NCBI RefSeq assembly: GCF_001029285.1
Contig: NZ_LDZY01000009.1
Span: 166,601-230,600, forward strand
Direction: 5' to 3'
DNA length: 64,000 bases
Source: Desulfosporosinus acididurans
GTDB lineage: Bacteria > Bacillota > Desulfitobacteriia > Desulfitobacteriales > Desulfitobacteriaceae
How positions within the stretch are numbered: position 1 is the first letter of the stretch; every line of letters starts with the position of its first letter. Shown piece after piece: positions 7,245 through 15,265 of this stretch. Position numbers and translations under genes: made by a program. The notes below the pieces were generated by a model that was given only the letters and a program-made list of their open reading frames with translations, had not been told where the DNA came from and ran no database searches.

Positions 7245-8294
7245 TTATTTTAATTCGATTGCCTTTTGCGGGCAAAGTTCCTGACAGCAAAAACATGTAA
7301 TGCACAGTTCCGGGCTAACTATCGGGTATTCGTCCATGGTTAATGCACCGTTTGGGCAGTGCTCTATACAGGTTCCGCAGAGACTACATAATTCTTTATC
7401 TACCAATGGCCTTACCGCAGTAATAGAATCCATAGTATTAACGGAAGTCTGACCTCGCTGGTCTGTCTGTGGAAGTTTAAATCCTGGGATAACTTCAAGG
7501 TTTCCGTCAATATGTATTCTCGAAAGTTCGCTGATACCGTATCCTTTGGCTGCAGCCAGCTCAATGGTTCGAGGTAAATCAGGGAAGCCCATCATATGTG
7601 CAACCACTGTATCAACAGCCACTGGGTCAACTCCGGCTATTATCTTGCCGAGGTTAACTAAGTCTTTTGAGGCTGGACCATTACCCTCCATAGCCAAGAC
7701 ACCATCAACTATTACCAAATCAGGAATCTTAAGGGCAAAGACTTCAACCAGTGCTTCGGCAAAGTTAAGGGGATTGCCGGCTCTTTTATGGGTTTCTGCC
7801 TTTAGGGCCCCAGCTAAAAGCCCAAAATTATTTTTGATGGCGCAAGACAGTCCAGTGAGTCCATGGGTTTTAAACTTGGGTATGCTTATATATACATCGG
7901 CATCAAGAATCGCCCGGGAAATTAGAGCATGCTCTATATAAGGTGAATTCATTTCCATTGATACAGTTTCCGCGCCAAGATTTCGATAATATATACCGGC
8001 TGCCTCCATTAGACCAGTATCTTCAAAAGCCTTTTCGTTCATACCGTAGGAAAAAACCCCTGGGTTATCACCAACGATGAGCGATGCAGGGCGTTGCTTG
8101 ACAACTTCATTTATAACTGCCTTTAACACAGCTGGATGGGTGGTTATGCCTTCTTCAGGTGTTGCGCTGCGAAGTACATTTGGTTTTATAACGACTCTTT
8201 TCCCTTTTAAGTCTAATGGAAACTGGCGAAATATCCTTTCGACAGCTTCGTGACAGTTTTCGTAGCTTGAATCCATTATCGATACTGAGCTCAA
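7245..8294 (-). CDS. DUF362 domain protein with C-terminal 2x[4Fe-4S] ferredoxin
   Basis: A 349-aa protein. Residues 1-270 form a DUF362 domain: KRVVIKPNVL, GITTHPAVLKAVI, FKTHGLTGLSCAIKNNFG and VDGVLAMEGNGP are its signature blocks. Residues 297-345 form a bacterial ferredoxin with CSLCGTCIEHCP and CITCFCCQELCP, expected to bind two [4Fe-4S] clusters. The start is a TTG at 8294 with AAGGGGG seven bases upstream on this strand; an ATG six codons in is less well placed. DUF362 proteins are common in anaerobes, but the reaction is not settled; a redox or cluster-transfer role is inferred. It is transcribed alone, against its neighbours. Confidence 0.88.
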   Translation of the reverse strand: MSSVSIMDSSYENCHEAVERIFRQFPLDLKGKRVVIKPNVLRSATPEEGITTHPAVLKAVINEVVKQRPASLIVGDNPGVFSYGMNEKAFEDTGLMEAAGIYYRNLGAETVSMEMNSPYIEHALISRAILDADVYISIPKFKTHGLTGLSCAIKNNFGLLAGALKAETHKRAGNPLNFAEALVEVFALKIPDLVIVDGVLAMEGNGPASKDLVNLGKIIAGVDPVAVDTVVAHMMGFPDLPRTIELAAAKGYGISELSRIHIDGNLEVIPGFKLPQTDQRGQTSVNTMDSITAVRPLVDKELCSLCGTCIEHCPNGALTMDEYPIVSPELCITCFCCQELCPQKAIELK

Positions 8295-8382
8295 TCCAGT
8301 ACCCCCTTCGTTATTGCCTAAATTTACCCTCTATTATAAATGAATTTTATCTATAGTTCCAGGAAGCTAAAAAATATGTGAT

Positions 8383-8598
8383 ATGTTGGATGAAGCTACA
8401 AGTTCGGTGGATACACGTATGGAACGAATAGTCCAGGCAGCTATGGATCAGCTTACAGTGGGAAGAACATCTTTTGTCATTGCTCATCGGCTTTCAACGA
8501 TCAAAAATGCAGATCTTATTCTGGTGATGAAGGACGGCGACATTATCGAAAGTGGAAACCATGAGGAACTGCTTGCAAGGAAAGGTCTTTATTTGTAA
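8383..8598 (+). pseudogene. ABC transporter ATPase C-terminal fragment
   Basis: A 71-aa remnant beginning at the Walker B/D-loop ([14 protein letters not shown]) and running through the H-loop ([21 protein letters not shown]) to a near-complete C-terminus. The membrane domain, Walker A and signature motif are missing and no ribosome site precedes it. It is the tail of an exporter of the MsbA/YheI type, left after a deletion. The closest relative in the window is the ATPase at 29918, which has the matching AHRLSTIQDADLILVL stretch. Confidence 0.85.
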
Positions 8599-8846
8599 AA
8601 ACCACGTTGACATTGAATATAGATTACAACATTAGAAAATTGAATAAAGAAAATAATGTTTTTCTATAGACCTGGAGTATTTAGAGAGTTAAGATTCATC
8701 TAAGTAATCTAAGTAGAGGAAACATTATAATTAAATTTGTGAATGTACGTACAATATCAAGTTTAGGTTTGCGTACTGAAACAAAAATAAGTGGGATCGA
8801 GCGAAATAATCTGTTGAAATAGCTAAACTGAAGGTGGAGGTAAACT

Positions 8847-9056
8847 ATGAGCTGCCAATGTCGAGAGTGTAGAGGAAAATCCTGTGTATGTATGCTCTGT
8901 TCTCAAATGAAAAATTGTGGATATGCAATGTTGGATGATTGCCGGTGGGAGATTATTCAAGAAGATGCGAATAGAGTCGGAACAATAAAGTTTCAAATAT
9001 TTTTACGCAACACTCATATGGATATTTCCGGACGAAATGCCACTATCATGAGTTAA
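8847..9056 (+). CDS. Small cysteine-rich hypothetical protein
   Basis: A 69-aa protein with seven cysteines in the first 30 residues (C-x-C-x2-C-x4-C-x-C-x2-C-x5-C) and an eighth soon after. AAGGTGGAGG stands correctly before the ATG. The spacing suggests a metal site, but I do not recognise the family. The C-terminal half is not cysteine-rich. It stands alone between the ABC remnant and the minus-strand secreted protein gene. The ribosome site and clustered cysteines support a real gene. Confidence 0.5.
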   Translation: MSCQCRECRGKSCVCMLCSQMKNCGYAMLDDCRWEIIQEDANRVGTIKFQIFLRNTHMDISGRNATIMS

Positions 9057-9110
9057 ACAATACTTATGAAATTTCAAAACATCATTAGTAACTTTACCAG
9101 GCAATAATAA

Positions 9111-9141
9111 AACGCTGTCTGATTGGTCTTCAGACAGCGTT
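9111..9141 (-). terminator. Terminator of the secreted Gly/Met-rich protein gene
   Basis: An 11-bp perfect stem (AACGCTGTCTG/CAGACAGCGTT) has a 9-base loop. On the minus strand it is followed by TTTATTATTG, 20 bases past the stop codon at 9162. Confidence 0.7.
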
Positions 9142-9161
9142 AATATTAACGTGTAAATTGC

Positions 9162-9602
9162 TTAAGGATATAAACCAAGCCTACAACCCATTCCCATACC
9201 GCTCCCCATTCGATTTCCTGCACCGCGTCCCATACCTTGTCCGCCCATGAGTCCGGCACAATTGCCAGTTCCATTACATAAGGCTTGATTGCTTTTTATT
9301 CCGGCATAGATTTGATCCGCCTGTTGTTGGGTTAATTGGCCATCCGTAACCCTTTGATTAAGTATGGCCTTTTTTTGTTCTAACACTTGAGCTTGAAATT
9401 CTTCTAACTTTCCGGCTTCTTTAGCAATAGTCCCATAAGTTTTACCTGAAGCTCTTTCTTGGTTGACATCAGTGATTGATTTTCCAGTGACACTTGCCGC
9501 TATGTCCGCAGGTGTCTGATATACAGCGGCATAAGCTGTCCCGGCAACCCCTAACATTCCCAACATAGTTAGGGTAACTGCAAGTTTTTTGTAGATTCTC
9601 AT
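9162..9602 (-). CDS. Secreted DUF2680-like protein with Gly/Met-rich tail
   Basis: A 146-aa exported protein. The start is the ATG at 9602, because residues 1-27 from there form a clean signal peptide ending GTAYAA, while the longer frame would put 23 charged and cysteine residues ahead of it. The middle (PADIAASVTGKSITDVNQERASGKTYG... and QRVTDGQLTQQQADQIYAGI) resembles the DUF2680 group of secreted Clostridial proteins. The tail is almost only Gly, Met, Arg, Asn and Ala, with two nearby cysteines (CNGTGNC). The gene is divergent from an OmpR-type regulator whose kinase has a closely similar Gly/Met/Gln-rich stretch. Metal binding through methionines is possible but unproven. Confidence 0.75.
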   Translation of the reverse strand: MRIYKKLAVTLTMLGMLGVAGTAYAAVYQTPADIAASVTGKSITDVNQERASGKTYGTIAKEAGKLEEFQAQVLEQKKAILNQRVTDGQLTQQQADQIYAGIKSNQALCNGTGNCAGLMGGQGMGRGAGNRMGSGMGMGCRLGLYP

Positions 9603-9654
9603 CAATCCACATCCTTTCAATAATTTATTGCAACTCAAGCTTACAAGGAAATTG

Positions 9655-9675
9655 TGGCAAAAATATGGCAAAACT
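9655..9675. promoter_or_regulatory. Direct repeat in the divergent promoter, candidate response-regulator site
   Basis: TGGCAAAA occurs twice exactly 11 bases apart (from 9655 and 9666), the spacing expected for tandem binding of an OmpR-type regulator. It lies between the divergent secreted protein gene and the regulator gene. A partly palindromic TGTGCCACAAATTTGTCACA lies about 30 bases further on. Binding is inferred only. Confidence 0.35.
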
Positions 9676-9765
9676 TTGAACCTGTTTTGACATTAAGTGT
9701 GCCACAAATTTGTCACAATCATGAAACAAATTAATGGTAAAATTGATTGGAGTAGGGGGGATATT

Positions 9766-10458
9766 ATGAAGAAGTTTCTTTTAATTGCCGATGATAATGA
9801 GGGTATCCTCGATATCTTAAAAACCTATGTGAGTAAAGAAGGCTATAATCCGATCGTTGCCCGTGATGGGGAAGAAACGCTCCTGAAATTTGCAGAGTAT
9901 CAACCTGTGCTGATTCTCCTAGATGTTCTGATGCCTAAGAAAGATGGTTTTACAGTCTGCCGAGAAATCCGTCAAAATTCGTCAGTCCCAATTATTATGA
10001 TTACAGCAAAAGGGGAAGATGGGGATCGAATCATGGGTTTAGATATCGGCGCAGATGACTATATTGTCAAGCCATTCAATCCCAGTGAAGTTATGGCCCG
10101 AGTCCGAGCAGTTCTTAGAAGGCTTGATATTTCAGAGGAACAAAGCGGCGACGTGATTCACTACCCTGGGCTTGTTATTAGTCTTTCAGATTATGAAGTA
10201 CAAATTGAGGGACGGCCAGTTTCCTTAACGAAAAAAGAACTTGAGCTTTTATGGGTTTTAGCCTCGAACCCGGGAAAAGTTTTTTCGAGAGACAACCTTC
10301 TCAACAGTGTTTGGGGCTATGAATATTTTGGTGATGCACGGACCGTAGATACTCATATTAAAAGACTGAGATCAAAAATGAACATTCCTGACAAACTTCC
10401 TTGGGATATTAAGACGATATGGGGTGTTGGTTATAAGTTTGAGTCTCAGAGTCGTTAA
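9766..10458 (+). CDS. OmpR/PhoB-type response regulator
   Basis: A 230-aa regulator. The receiver domain has acidic residues at 9-10, phospho-acceptor Asp53 in LLDVLMPKKDG, and Lys in VKPFNPSEVMARV. The C-terminal winged helix shows LTKKELELLWVLASNPGKVFSRDNLL and RTVDTHIKRLRSKM. The start is the ATG at 9766 after AGTAGGGGGGA; a longer frame from 9697 has no ribosome site. The histidine kinase gene overlaps its end, so the two form one unit. It is divergent from the secreted Gly/Met-rich protein, which is therefore the likeliest target. Confidence 0.92.
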   Translation: MKKFLLIADDNEGILDILKTYVSKEGYNPIVARDGEETLLKFAEYQPVLILLDVLMPKKDGFTVCREIRQNSSVPIIMITAKGEDGDRIMGLDIGADDYIVKPFNPSEVMARVRAVLRRLDISEEQSGDVIHYPGLVISLSDYEVQIEGRPVSLTKKELELLWVLASNPGKVFSRDNLLNSVWGYEYFGDARTVDTHIKRLRSKMNIPDKLPWDIKTIWGVGYKFESQSR

Positions 10459-12373
10459 TAAAATCATTAACTTAATAAAAAACAAACTGGCCTTTAAATT
10501 GGCCTTGAGTTTTATTGTAATAATCACTATTTGTATGATTACCATTGGTGCCTTATTTATGCAGCTTTTTAAGCAATATGCCTTTGAGAGCCGAGAAAAA
10601 ACAATGGTTACAAGTGCGAGAAGCATCGCAGCCATGGCGTCTGAAGTGATGGGCAATTCTGTAGGCAAGACAGCAGGCTCGAGTAATCCCCTGAGAGGTT
10701 TTGGCGGTTATCTTCGTTCTCTCGACACCATCACTGAGTCTAAGGTTTGGATTACGGATAACAAAGGCAATCCCGCCGTAATTTCCGGCCGCATGCAAGG
10801 GCAAGGAATGGGACAAGGCCGAGGATTTGGCTATGGTGCAAGACAGGGAGGGCCTATGGGAAGCGGAGCCGGACAAGGCATTTCGACGAATGCAGGTCCT
10901 TTGCCTCCAGAGGCTGAAAGAGTAATTCAGGATGTTCTTCAGGGCCAGGAATCTACCAGCGAAAGTTTTAGCAGCCTGTATCACGAAGCTACGATTACTG
11001 TTGGTGTTCCAATTTTTGATCATCAGCATAAAGTCATAGGAGCAGTCCTTTTACATACTCCTGTGACAGGAATCACCAGTGTTTTGAACAAGGCTGTTGG
11101 TATTCTAGCTGTCAGTCTATTAGTGGCGCTACTCTTAGCTGCGGCTTTGGGAGTCATGTACTCCATTCTTTTTACACGTCCTCTAAAAGCAATGAACCGC
11201 ACGGCTCTTGAAATTACTAAGGGGAATTATCAGGCAAGGACAGGCATCACGCGAGACGATGAACTAGGTCAACTGGGGAATTCTCTCGATCTTTTAGCGA
11301 GAGAACTTGGTTCAACGATTAACCAACTCTTTCAGGAAAAGGGAAAACTCAAAGATATTATATCCAGCATTTCTGAGGGTATTATCGCATTTAATATTAA
11401 TCTCGAGCCTGTAAGTGTTAATTTTGCTCTTGCAGACATCATGAATAGGAACGATCCTTATTCCTTAGACGATATTGACAGAGATTTGCAGGAGTTAGAG
11501 ATTAAATCTAAACTGGTTCAAGTGATGAAAACTAAGGAAACTTTACAAATTCTCCGCACTCGGTCGGATAAGGTATTGCGATTTACGATTTCGCCTATCA
11601 TTGATAAACATGATACCATTACCGGGTGCGTTGCTTCAGTTCAGGATATCAGCGAAAATGAGCGCCTCGAACAATTGCGTCGAGATTTCGTTGCTAATGT
11701 ATCCCATGAATTTCGTACTCCTTTGACAGTCATCCGAGGGTACCTTGAAGCGATGGTTGATGGAACTCTGGATTCGCGAGTGGATTTTCAGCAGACTTAC
11801 CAAAAAATGCTCCAGGAAACTCATGGTTTAGAACGACTAGTTAAGGATCTTCTTGAACTTTCTCAGCTTCAATCAGGTAAAATATCTATAAGCCAGGAAG
11901 TAATTCATTTTCCAAGCCTGCTTGAAGATACCATTAAAAATTTGCAAACGCTTGCCGATAAAAAATCCATTAAATTAAGCTATTCCATTAGAGAAGAAGT
12001 TCCTCCTTTTATGGGGGATTACAATCGATTACGTCAGCTCATCATTATTTTCCTCGACAATGCCATCACTCATTCCCCCAATAATAGAGGAGTTTATATT
12101 GAGACCAATGTGGAGGATAAAAACGCTTTGATACTTCGGATAAAGGATGAAGGATATGGCATAGCTGCAGAGCAACTGCCGCATATTTGGGAACGCTTTT
12201 ACAAAGGAGATCAGTCACGAAACAGTAAAGGGACAGGACTTGGTTTAGCAATTGCCAAGGCCCTAATTGAATTGCTGGAAGGTAAGATTGAAATCCATAG
12301 TGAGTTGAACCAAGGTACTAGGGTAACAATAAAGATTCCCCTTCAATTTCTCTCTTCCTCGATGGTCGAATAG
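10424..12373 (+). CDS. Membrane sensor histidine kinase with Gly/Met/Gln-rich sensor loop
   Basis: A kinase of about 649 aa. Order: first membrane helix near residues 20-45, an extracytoplasmic region of about 160 aa, second helix near 225-250, HAMP, a PAS-like domain, HisKA with VSHEFRTPLTVIRGYLEAM, and HATPase with N-box LDNAITHS, G1 DEGYGIA and GTGLGLAIAKAL. The sensor loop contains a tract rich in GQGMGQGRGFGYG and GGPMGSGAGQG. Start codon is uncertain: GTG 10424, TTG 10427 and TTG 10439 all lie inside the end of the regulator gene. The tract resembles the tail of the divergent secreted protein, so sensor and product may bind the same ligand. Confidence 0.88.
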   Translation: MLVISLSLRVVNKIINLIKNKLAFKLALSFIVIITICMITIGALFMQLFKQYAFESREKTMVTSARSIAAMASEVMGNSVGKTAGSSNPLRGFGGYLRSLDTITESKVWITDNKGNPAVISGRMQGQGMGQGRGFGYGARQGGPMGSGAGQGISTNAGPLPPEAERVIQDVLQGQESTSESFSSLYHEATITVGVPIFDHQHKVIGAVLLHTPVTGITSVLNKAVGILAVSLLVALLLAAALGVMYSILFTRPLKAMNRTALEITKGNYQARTGITRDDELGQLGNSLDLLARELGSTINQLFQEKGKLKDIISSISEGIIAFNINLEPVSVNFALADIMNRNDPYSLDDIDRDLQELEIKSKLVQVMKTKETLQILRTRSDKVLRFTISPIIDKHDTITGCVASVQDISENERLEQLRRDFVANVSHEFRTPLTVIRGYLEAMVDGTLDSRVDFQQTYQKMLQETHGLERLVKDLLELSQLQSGKISISQEVIHFPSLLEDTIKNLQTLADKKSIKLSYSIREEVPPFMGDYNRLRQLIIIFLDNAITHSPNNRGVYIETNVEDKNALILRIKDEGYGIAAEQLPHIWERFYKGDQSRNSKGTGLGLAIAKALIELLEGKIEIHSELNQGTRVTIKIPLQFLSSSMVE

Positions 12374-12454
12374 CTCTTTGGGAATATTTCCTTAACAAAG
12401 CGCAGAGTCTAGTTTAAAGGCCAAAAATCAAGATAGGAAAGTTAAGGTGGATTC

Positions 12455-12799
12455 ATGGGAAAAGTGATTATCGTTGAAGGAAAGACAGATAAGCAGCGGT
12501 TACAACAAATTCTGGACGAACCTGTAGAAATAGCATGTACCTATGGCACCATAGGCGAAGATAAATTGGAAGAATTATTCTCTGTGTATAGTGAGGATGA
12601 GGTCTTTGTTCTGTTGGACGCAGATTATTCGGGGGACAAAGTCAGGCGTTTATTTAAACAGGACTTTCCCAATGTACGTCACTTATATACTCATAGGATG
12701 TACCGTGAAGTGGCAACAACCCCCTATCATGTACTAGCCCAAATCCTTGAGGGCGCCCATTTTATTGTGAAATCTCCTGAGGATCTGGAGGATAATTAG
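12455..12799 (+). CDS. Toprim domain protein (RNase M5-like fold)
   Basis: A 114-aa stand-alone toprim protein. Motif EGKTD at residues 8-12 supplies the catalytic glutamate, and DAD at 55-57 supplies the metal-binding acids; both are intact. It is shorter than RNase M5 (about 180 aa) and lacks its C-terminal part. AAGTTAAGGTGG precedes the ATG. Toprim domains cut or rejoin nucleic acid phosphodiester bonds using Mg2+. The substrate of this small class is unknown. It stands alone, ended by a strong terminator. Confidence 0.82.
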   Translation: MGKVIIVEGKTDKQRLQQILDEPVEIACTYGTIGEDKLEELFSVYSEDEVFVLLDADYSGDKVRRLFKQDFPNVRHLYTHRMYREVATTPYHVLAQILEGAHFIVKSPEDLEDN

Positions 12800-12822
12800 A
12801 ATTTATCACTGCAGCGTAAGAT

Positions 12823-12862
12823 AAAACGACTGTAACGATTTGCCCTCGTTACGGTCGTTTTT
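12823..12862 (+). terminator. Intrinsic terminator after the toprim gene
   Basis: A 16-bp stem with one mismatch (AAAACGACTGTAACGA/TCGTTACGGTCGTTTT) ends in T residues. The rest of the gap to 13122 is AT-rich and shows nothing else I can support. Confidence 0.8.
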
Positions 12863-13122
12863 ACTAACACCCATTCATCGCAAGGGAGTATCATAGATTG
12901 CGAAAAAATCGATTGTTTCTAAAATCCATAAATTCCTTGGAAGTTTGTTATTAATTGGATAAGAATTAAATATCTATAAGATAGAAATTTGTATTGAATC
13001 TGCCAGGAAGTATTTCCATCGTACCTAGAAAACTTTTTAATTTGAATAGTAGGAATATTGAGATATATCTAGAATTATTAGGTAAGCTTTAATTAAATTA
13101 AATTGTGTTAAGGAGGTTACCT

Positions 13123-13572
13123 ATGAACGATGACGTGGTTTTAGAGGCTCGTTCGCGGGCTGGAAACAAATTCAAAGAAGGTTTTAATTGTTCGGAATCA
13201 ATTCTTCATGCCTTTAACGAACTGCTTAACAATCCCCTAAGTTCTGAGAGTTTGAAAATGGCGACTGGGTTTGGAGGAGGGCTAGGGCATGCCGGCTGCA
13301 TGTGCGGTGCCTTGACAAGTTCGGTGATGGTTTTGGGGCTTTACCAAGGACGCATCACTCACCAACAAGATCGGGAACCGCTTTATAATCTGGCCCACGA
13401 ATTTCATGACCGTTTTTCCGACCAATTTGGAGGAACATGTTGTCGAGTTTTAAATCCCCACGATTTTGATTCCCCGGAACATTTAAAGCATTGTTTAAAA
13501 CTAACGGGAGGAACTGCCAAACTTCTGATGGAGTTCATTTTGGAAAAAAAGCTGACATTAGCGGAGAAATAG
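13123..13572 (+). CDS. C-GCAxxG-C-C family redox protein
   Basis: A 149-aa protein of the family named for its conserved cysteines. Visible here are FNCSES (first Cys), GFGGGLGHAGCMCGALTSSVMVLGL (the glycine/cysteine centre), GGTCCRVLNP and HCLKLTGG. The family is common in strict anaerobes and some members are exported or electron-transfer linked; the reaction is not defined. The start is the ATG at 13123 behind AAGGAGG; six earlier codons in frame lack support. No signal peptide is seen. The gene stands alone and ends at a hairpin terminator. Confidence 0.85.
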   Translation: MNDDVVLEARSRAGNKFKEGFNCSESILHAFNELLNNPLSSESLKMATGFGGGLGHAGCMCGALTSSVMVLGLYQGRITHQQDREPLYNLAHEFHDRFSDQFGGTCCRVLNPHDFDSPEHLKHCLKLTGGTAKLLMEFILEKKLTLAEK

Positions 13573-13606
13573 CTGCTTTACATGAGGCAAAAACCTAAAC
13601 GTAATC

Positions 13607-13666
13607 TTAGCACAATCCTATCTGTAGAAATCATGAGATCTACTCAAAGGGTTGTGCTAAAATTTT
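13607..13666 (+). terminator. Hairpin terminator after the C-GCAxxG-C-C gene
   Basis: A 9-bp perfect stem (TTAGCACAA/TTGTGCTAA) has an inner short stem and is followed by AATTTTG. Confidence 0.65.
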
Positions 13667-13696
13667 GTGGTTTTCCTAACGAGTTAATGTATGGGA

Positions 13697-13730
13697 ACCA
13701 CTCCCACTTAGAGCCATATGATTGAATAAA
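13697..13730 (+). repeat. Degenerate copy of the palindromic repeat (right-end type)
   Basis: It contains ACTCCCACTTA and ends GATTGAATAAA, echoing the better copies at 14996, 20157 and 28080-28120 (CTCCCACTTAAGAA...GATTGGATAAA). Confidence 0.4.
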
Positions 13731-13817
13731 TGATATGGTAAAATATACTTGAAGAGTTTTTCTCCTAATTGAAGATGATATTAAAAACACTTAAGGTTTT
13801 AGGGAGGATGCTCTAAC

Positions 13818-14912
13818 ATGGAAAAGGGACAGCTGATTGATTCCAGTATGGAAAGTGGAGAAATAATTAATAACGGCGAAAAATATGATAACACTCAGAT
13901 TAGTTCTATCCAGCATAATGTGGCAGATATACCTATTACGGTTGCTGAAATTAACCATCTATGGTCAGCCTATATAGCAGAAAGTATGGCGGAGACCTTC
14001 CAAAAATATATGGTTGCCAAATGTGAGGATCAAGATTATTACAAGATTATGCTTTCATCTCTGAACCTTTCAAGTCAAAATCTTCAGTCTCTCAGGAATA
14101 TATTCAATTTGCTGCAATACCCTACTCCGGAAGGCTTTGGAGATAAGGATGTCAATCTCGATGCCCCGCGATTGTATGATGAAACCTCCGGTGTCCGATA
14201 TATAAGAATGATGCAAAAGTTCATCATACAAAATTATGCTTTAGCGTTTAGTGAGTCTTCCCGTTCGGATATTAGACAGCTATTCGCCGGATTTATCGAG
14301 AGTTCGAAAGATTTAATTCAAAGAACCGATGACGTTCTCTTAGCTAAGGGCGTTTTTCCGAAGACCCCCTACATTGTACTACCGCACGAAGTAGAGTATG
14401 TTCATGATAAGGATTATTACGGGTCATTTTTTGGAGCAACTAGACCGCTCAACGCTCTTGAAATTAGTAATATCTTAGCTATATTGGATTTTAAAGTGGT
14501 CGTAAAAATTGTGAAGGTAGGTTTTGCCCAGGTTGTCAAATCGGATGAAATCAGAAGGTTTTTTAATAACGGAGCCAAACTTGCTGTCAAACATATTAAT
14601 GTACTCCGGGAGATATTAGAGGAAGAGGGATTACCCGGGCCGGAAATAATTGACTATCGCGTTACAGACTCACAAGAATCCCCATTCAGTGACCGTCTAA
14701 TGTTGTTTCATACAACAACGATTGTCGCCTATATTCTTTCAGCTTATGGGACTGGGCTTTCGAGAATTACGAGAAAAGATGTCATTGCAACCTATATGAA
14801 GCTTATGACTGAGATACTAGCTATTGCTAAAAGCGGTTCGGATTTATTGATTAAAAATGGCTGGATGGAAAAGGTCCCAGAAACTGCAAATCGTCGAAAA
14901 TTAACTCATTAA
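13818..14912 (+). CDS. DUF3231 family protein
   Basis: A 364-aa protein consisting of two related helical halves, as expected for DUF3231. Blocks such as EINHLWSAYIAESMAETFQKY (first half) and FFGATRPLNALEISNI, RRFFNNGAKLAVKHINVL and VTDSQESPFSDRLMLFHTTTIVAYILSAYG (second half) match this family from spore-forming Firmicutes. Function is not known; a ferritin-like four-helix fold has been suggested from sequence for related groups. AGGGAGG precedes the ATG. It stands alone and is closed by a short terminator. Confidence 0.82.
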   Translation: MEKGQLIDSSMESGEIINNGEKYDNTQISSIQHNVADIPITVAEINHLWSAYIAESMAETFQKYMVAKCEDQDYYKIMLSSLNLSSQNLQSLRNIFNLLQYPTPEGFGDKDVNLDAPRLYDETSGVRYIRMMQKFIIQNYALAFSESSRSDIRQLFAGFIESSKDLIQRTDDVLLAKGVFPKTPYIVLPHEVEYVHDKDYYGSFFGATRPLNALEISNILAILDFKVVVKIVKVGFAQVVKSDEIRRFFNNGAKLAVKHINVLREILEEEGLPGPEIIDYRVTDSQESPFSDRLMLFHTTTIVAYILSAYGTGLSRITRKDVIATYMKLMTEILAIAKSGSDLLIKNGWMEKVPETANRRKLTH

Positions 14913-14971
14913 TTTTGAGGGCAGAACTTATACATAATTACCCCAATAATAAAAAGAATGGGAATAAGGAT

Positions 14972-14997
14972 AAAAAGAGCATGGCTGCTCTTTTTTT
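14972..14997 (+). terminator. Intrinsic terminator after the DUF3231 gene
   Basis: The stem AAAAAGAGC/GCTCTTTTT has a 6-base loop and continues into a T run. Confidence 0.8.
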
Positions 14998-15040
14998 ATC
15001 CAATCGTAAGACTCCTACTTCTTGTAAGTGGGAGTGGGTT
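14996..15040 (-). repeat. Palindromic repeat, right-end type, copy E
   Basis: Read on the minus strand it is a hairpin of ACTCCCACTT with AAG-AGGAGT, followed by CTTACGATTGGATAAA. It shares this end with the copies at 20157 and 28080-28120. Confidence 0.7.
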
Positions 15041-15166
15041 AGAGGAATGCGTCACACTTTTCACAAAGTTGCCAATTCAAAGAGCGGCTTTTATTTCTGT
15101 TCGAATCATGGTATTATGCAAGCAAAGCCATAACAAGTTATCGATGATGTGAGAATACTTGGCAAC

Positions 15167-15205
15167 AAGGTCATAGACAAAGCGCTATGGCCTTAAACAT
15201 ATTTT
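15167..15205 (+). terminator. Hairpin with T-rich tail upstream of purL
   Basis: The stem AAGGTCATAG/CTATGGCCTT has an 8-base loop and is followed by AAACATATTTTTAG. That tail recurs about 28 bases later. No purine riboswitch consensus was recognised here. Confidence 0.45.
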
Positions 15206-15265
15206 TAGCAATTAAGCCTTAAAAACATATTTTTAGTTCAAGGCAAATGAAGGTTGGAGGTAAGT

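Noticed and set aside
14915..15152. Two overlapping plus-strand frames of 64-72 codons
   Set aside because: They run across the DUF3231 terminator and a palindromic repeat and have no ribosome site; non-coding.
15134..15265. Purine or PRPP/ppGpp riboswitch before purL
   Set aside because: Only a hairpin with T-rich tail and short direct repeats; no conserved aptamer core recognised.
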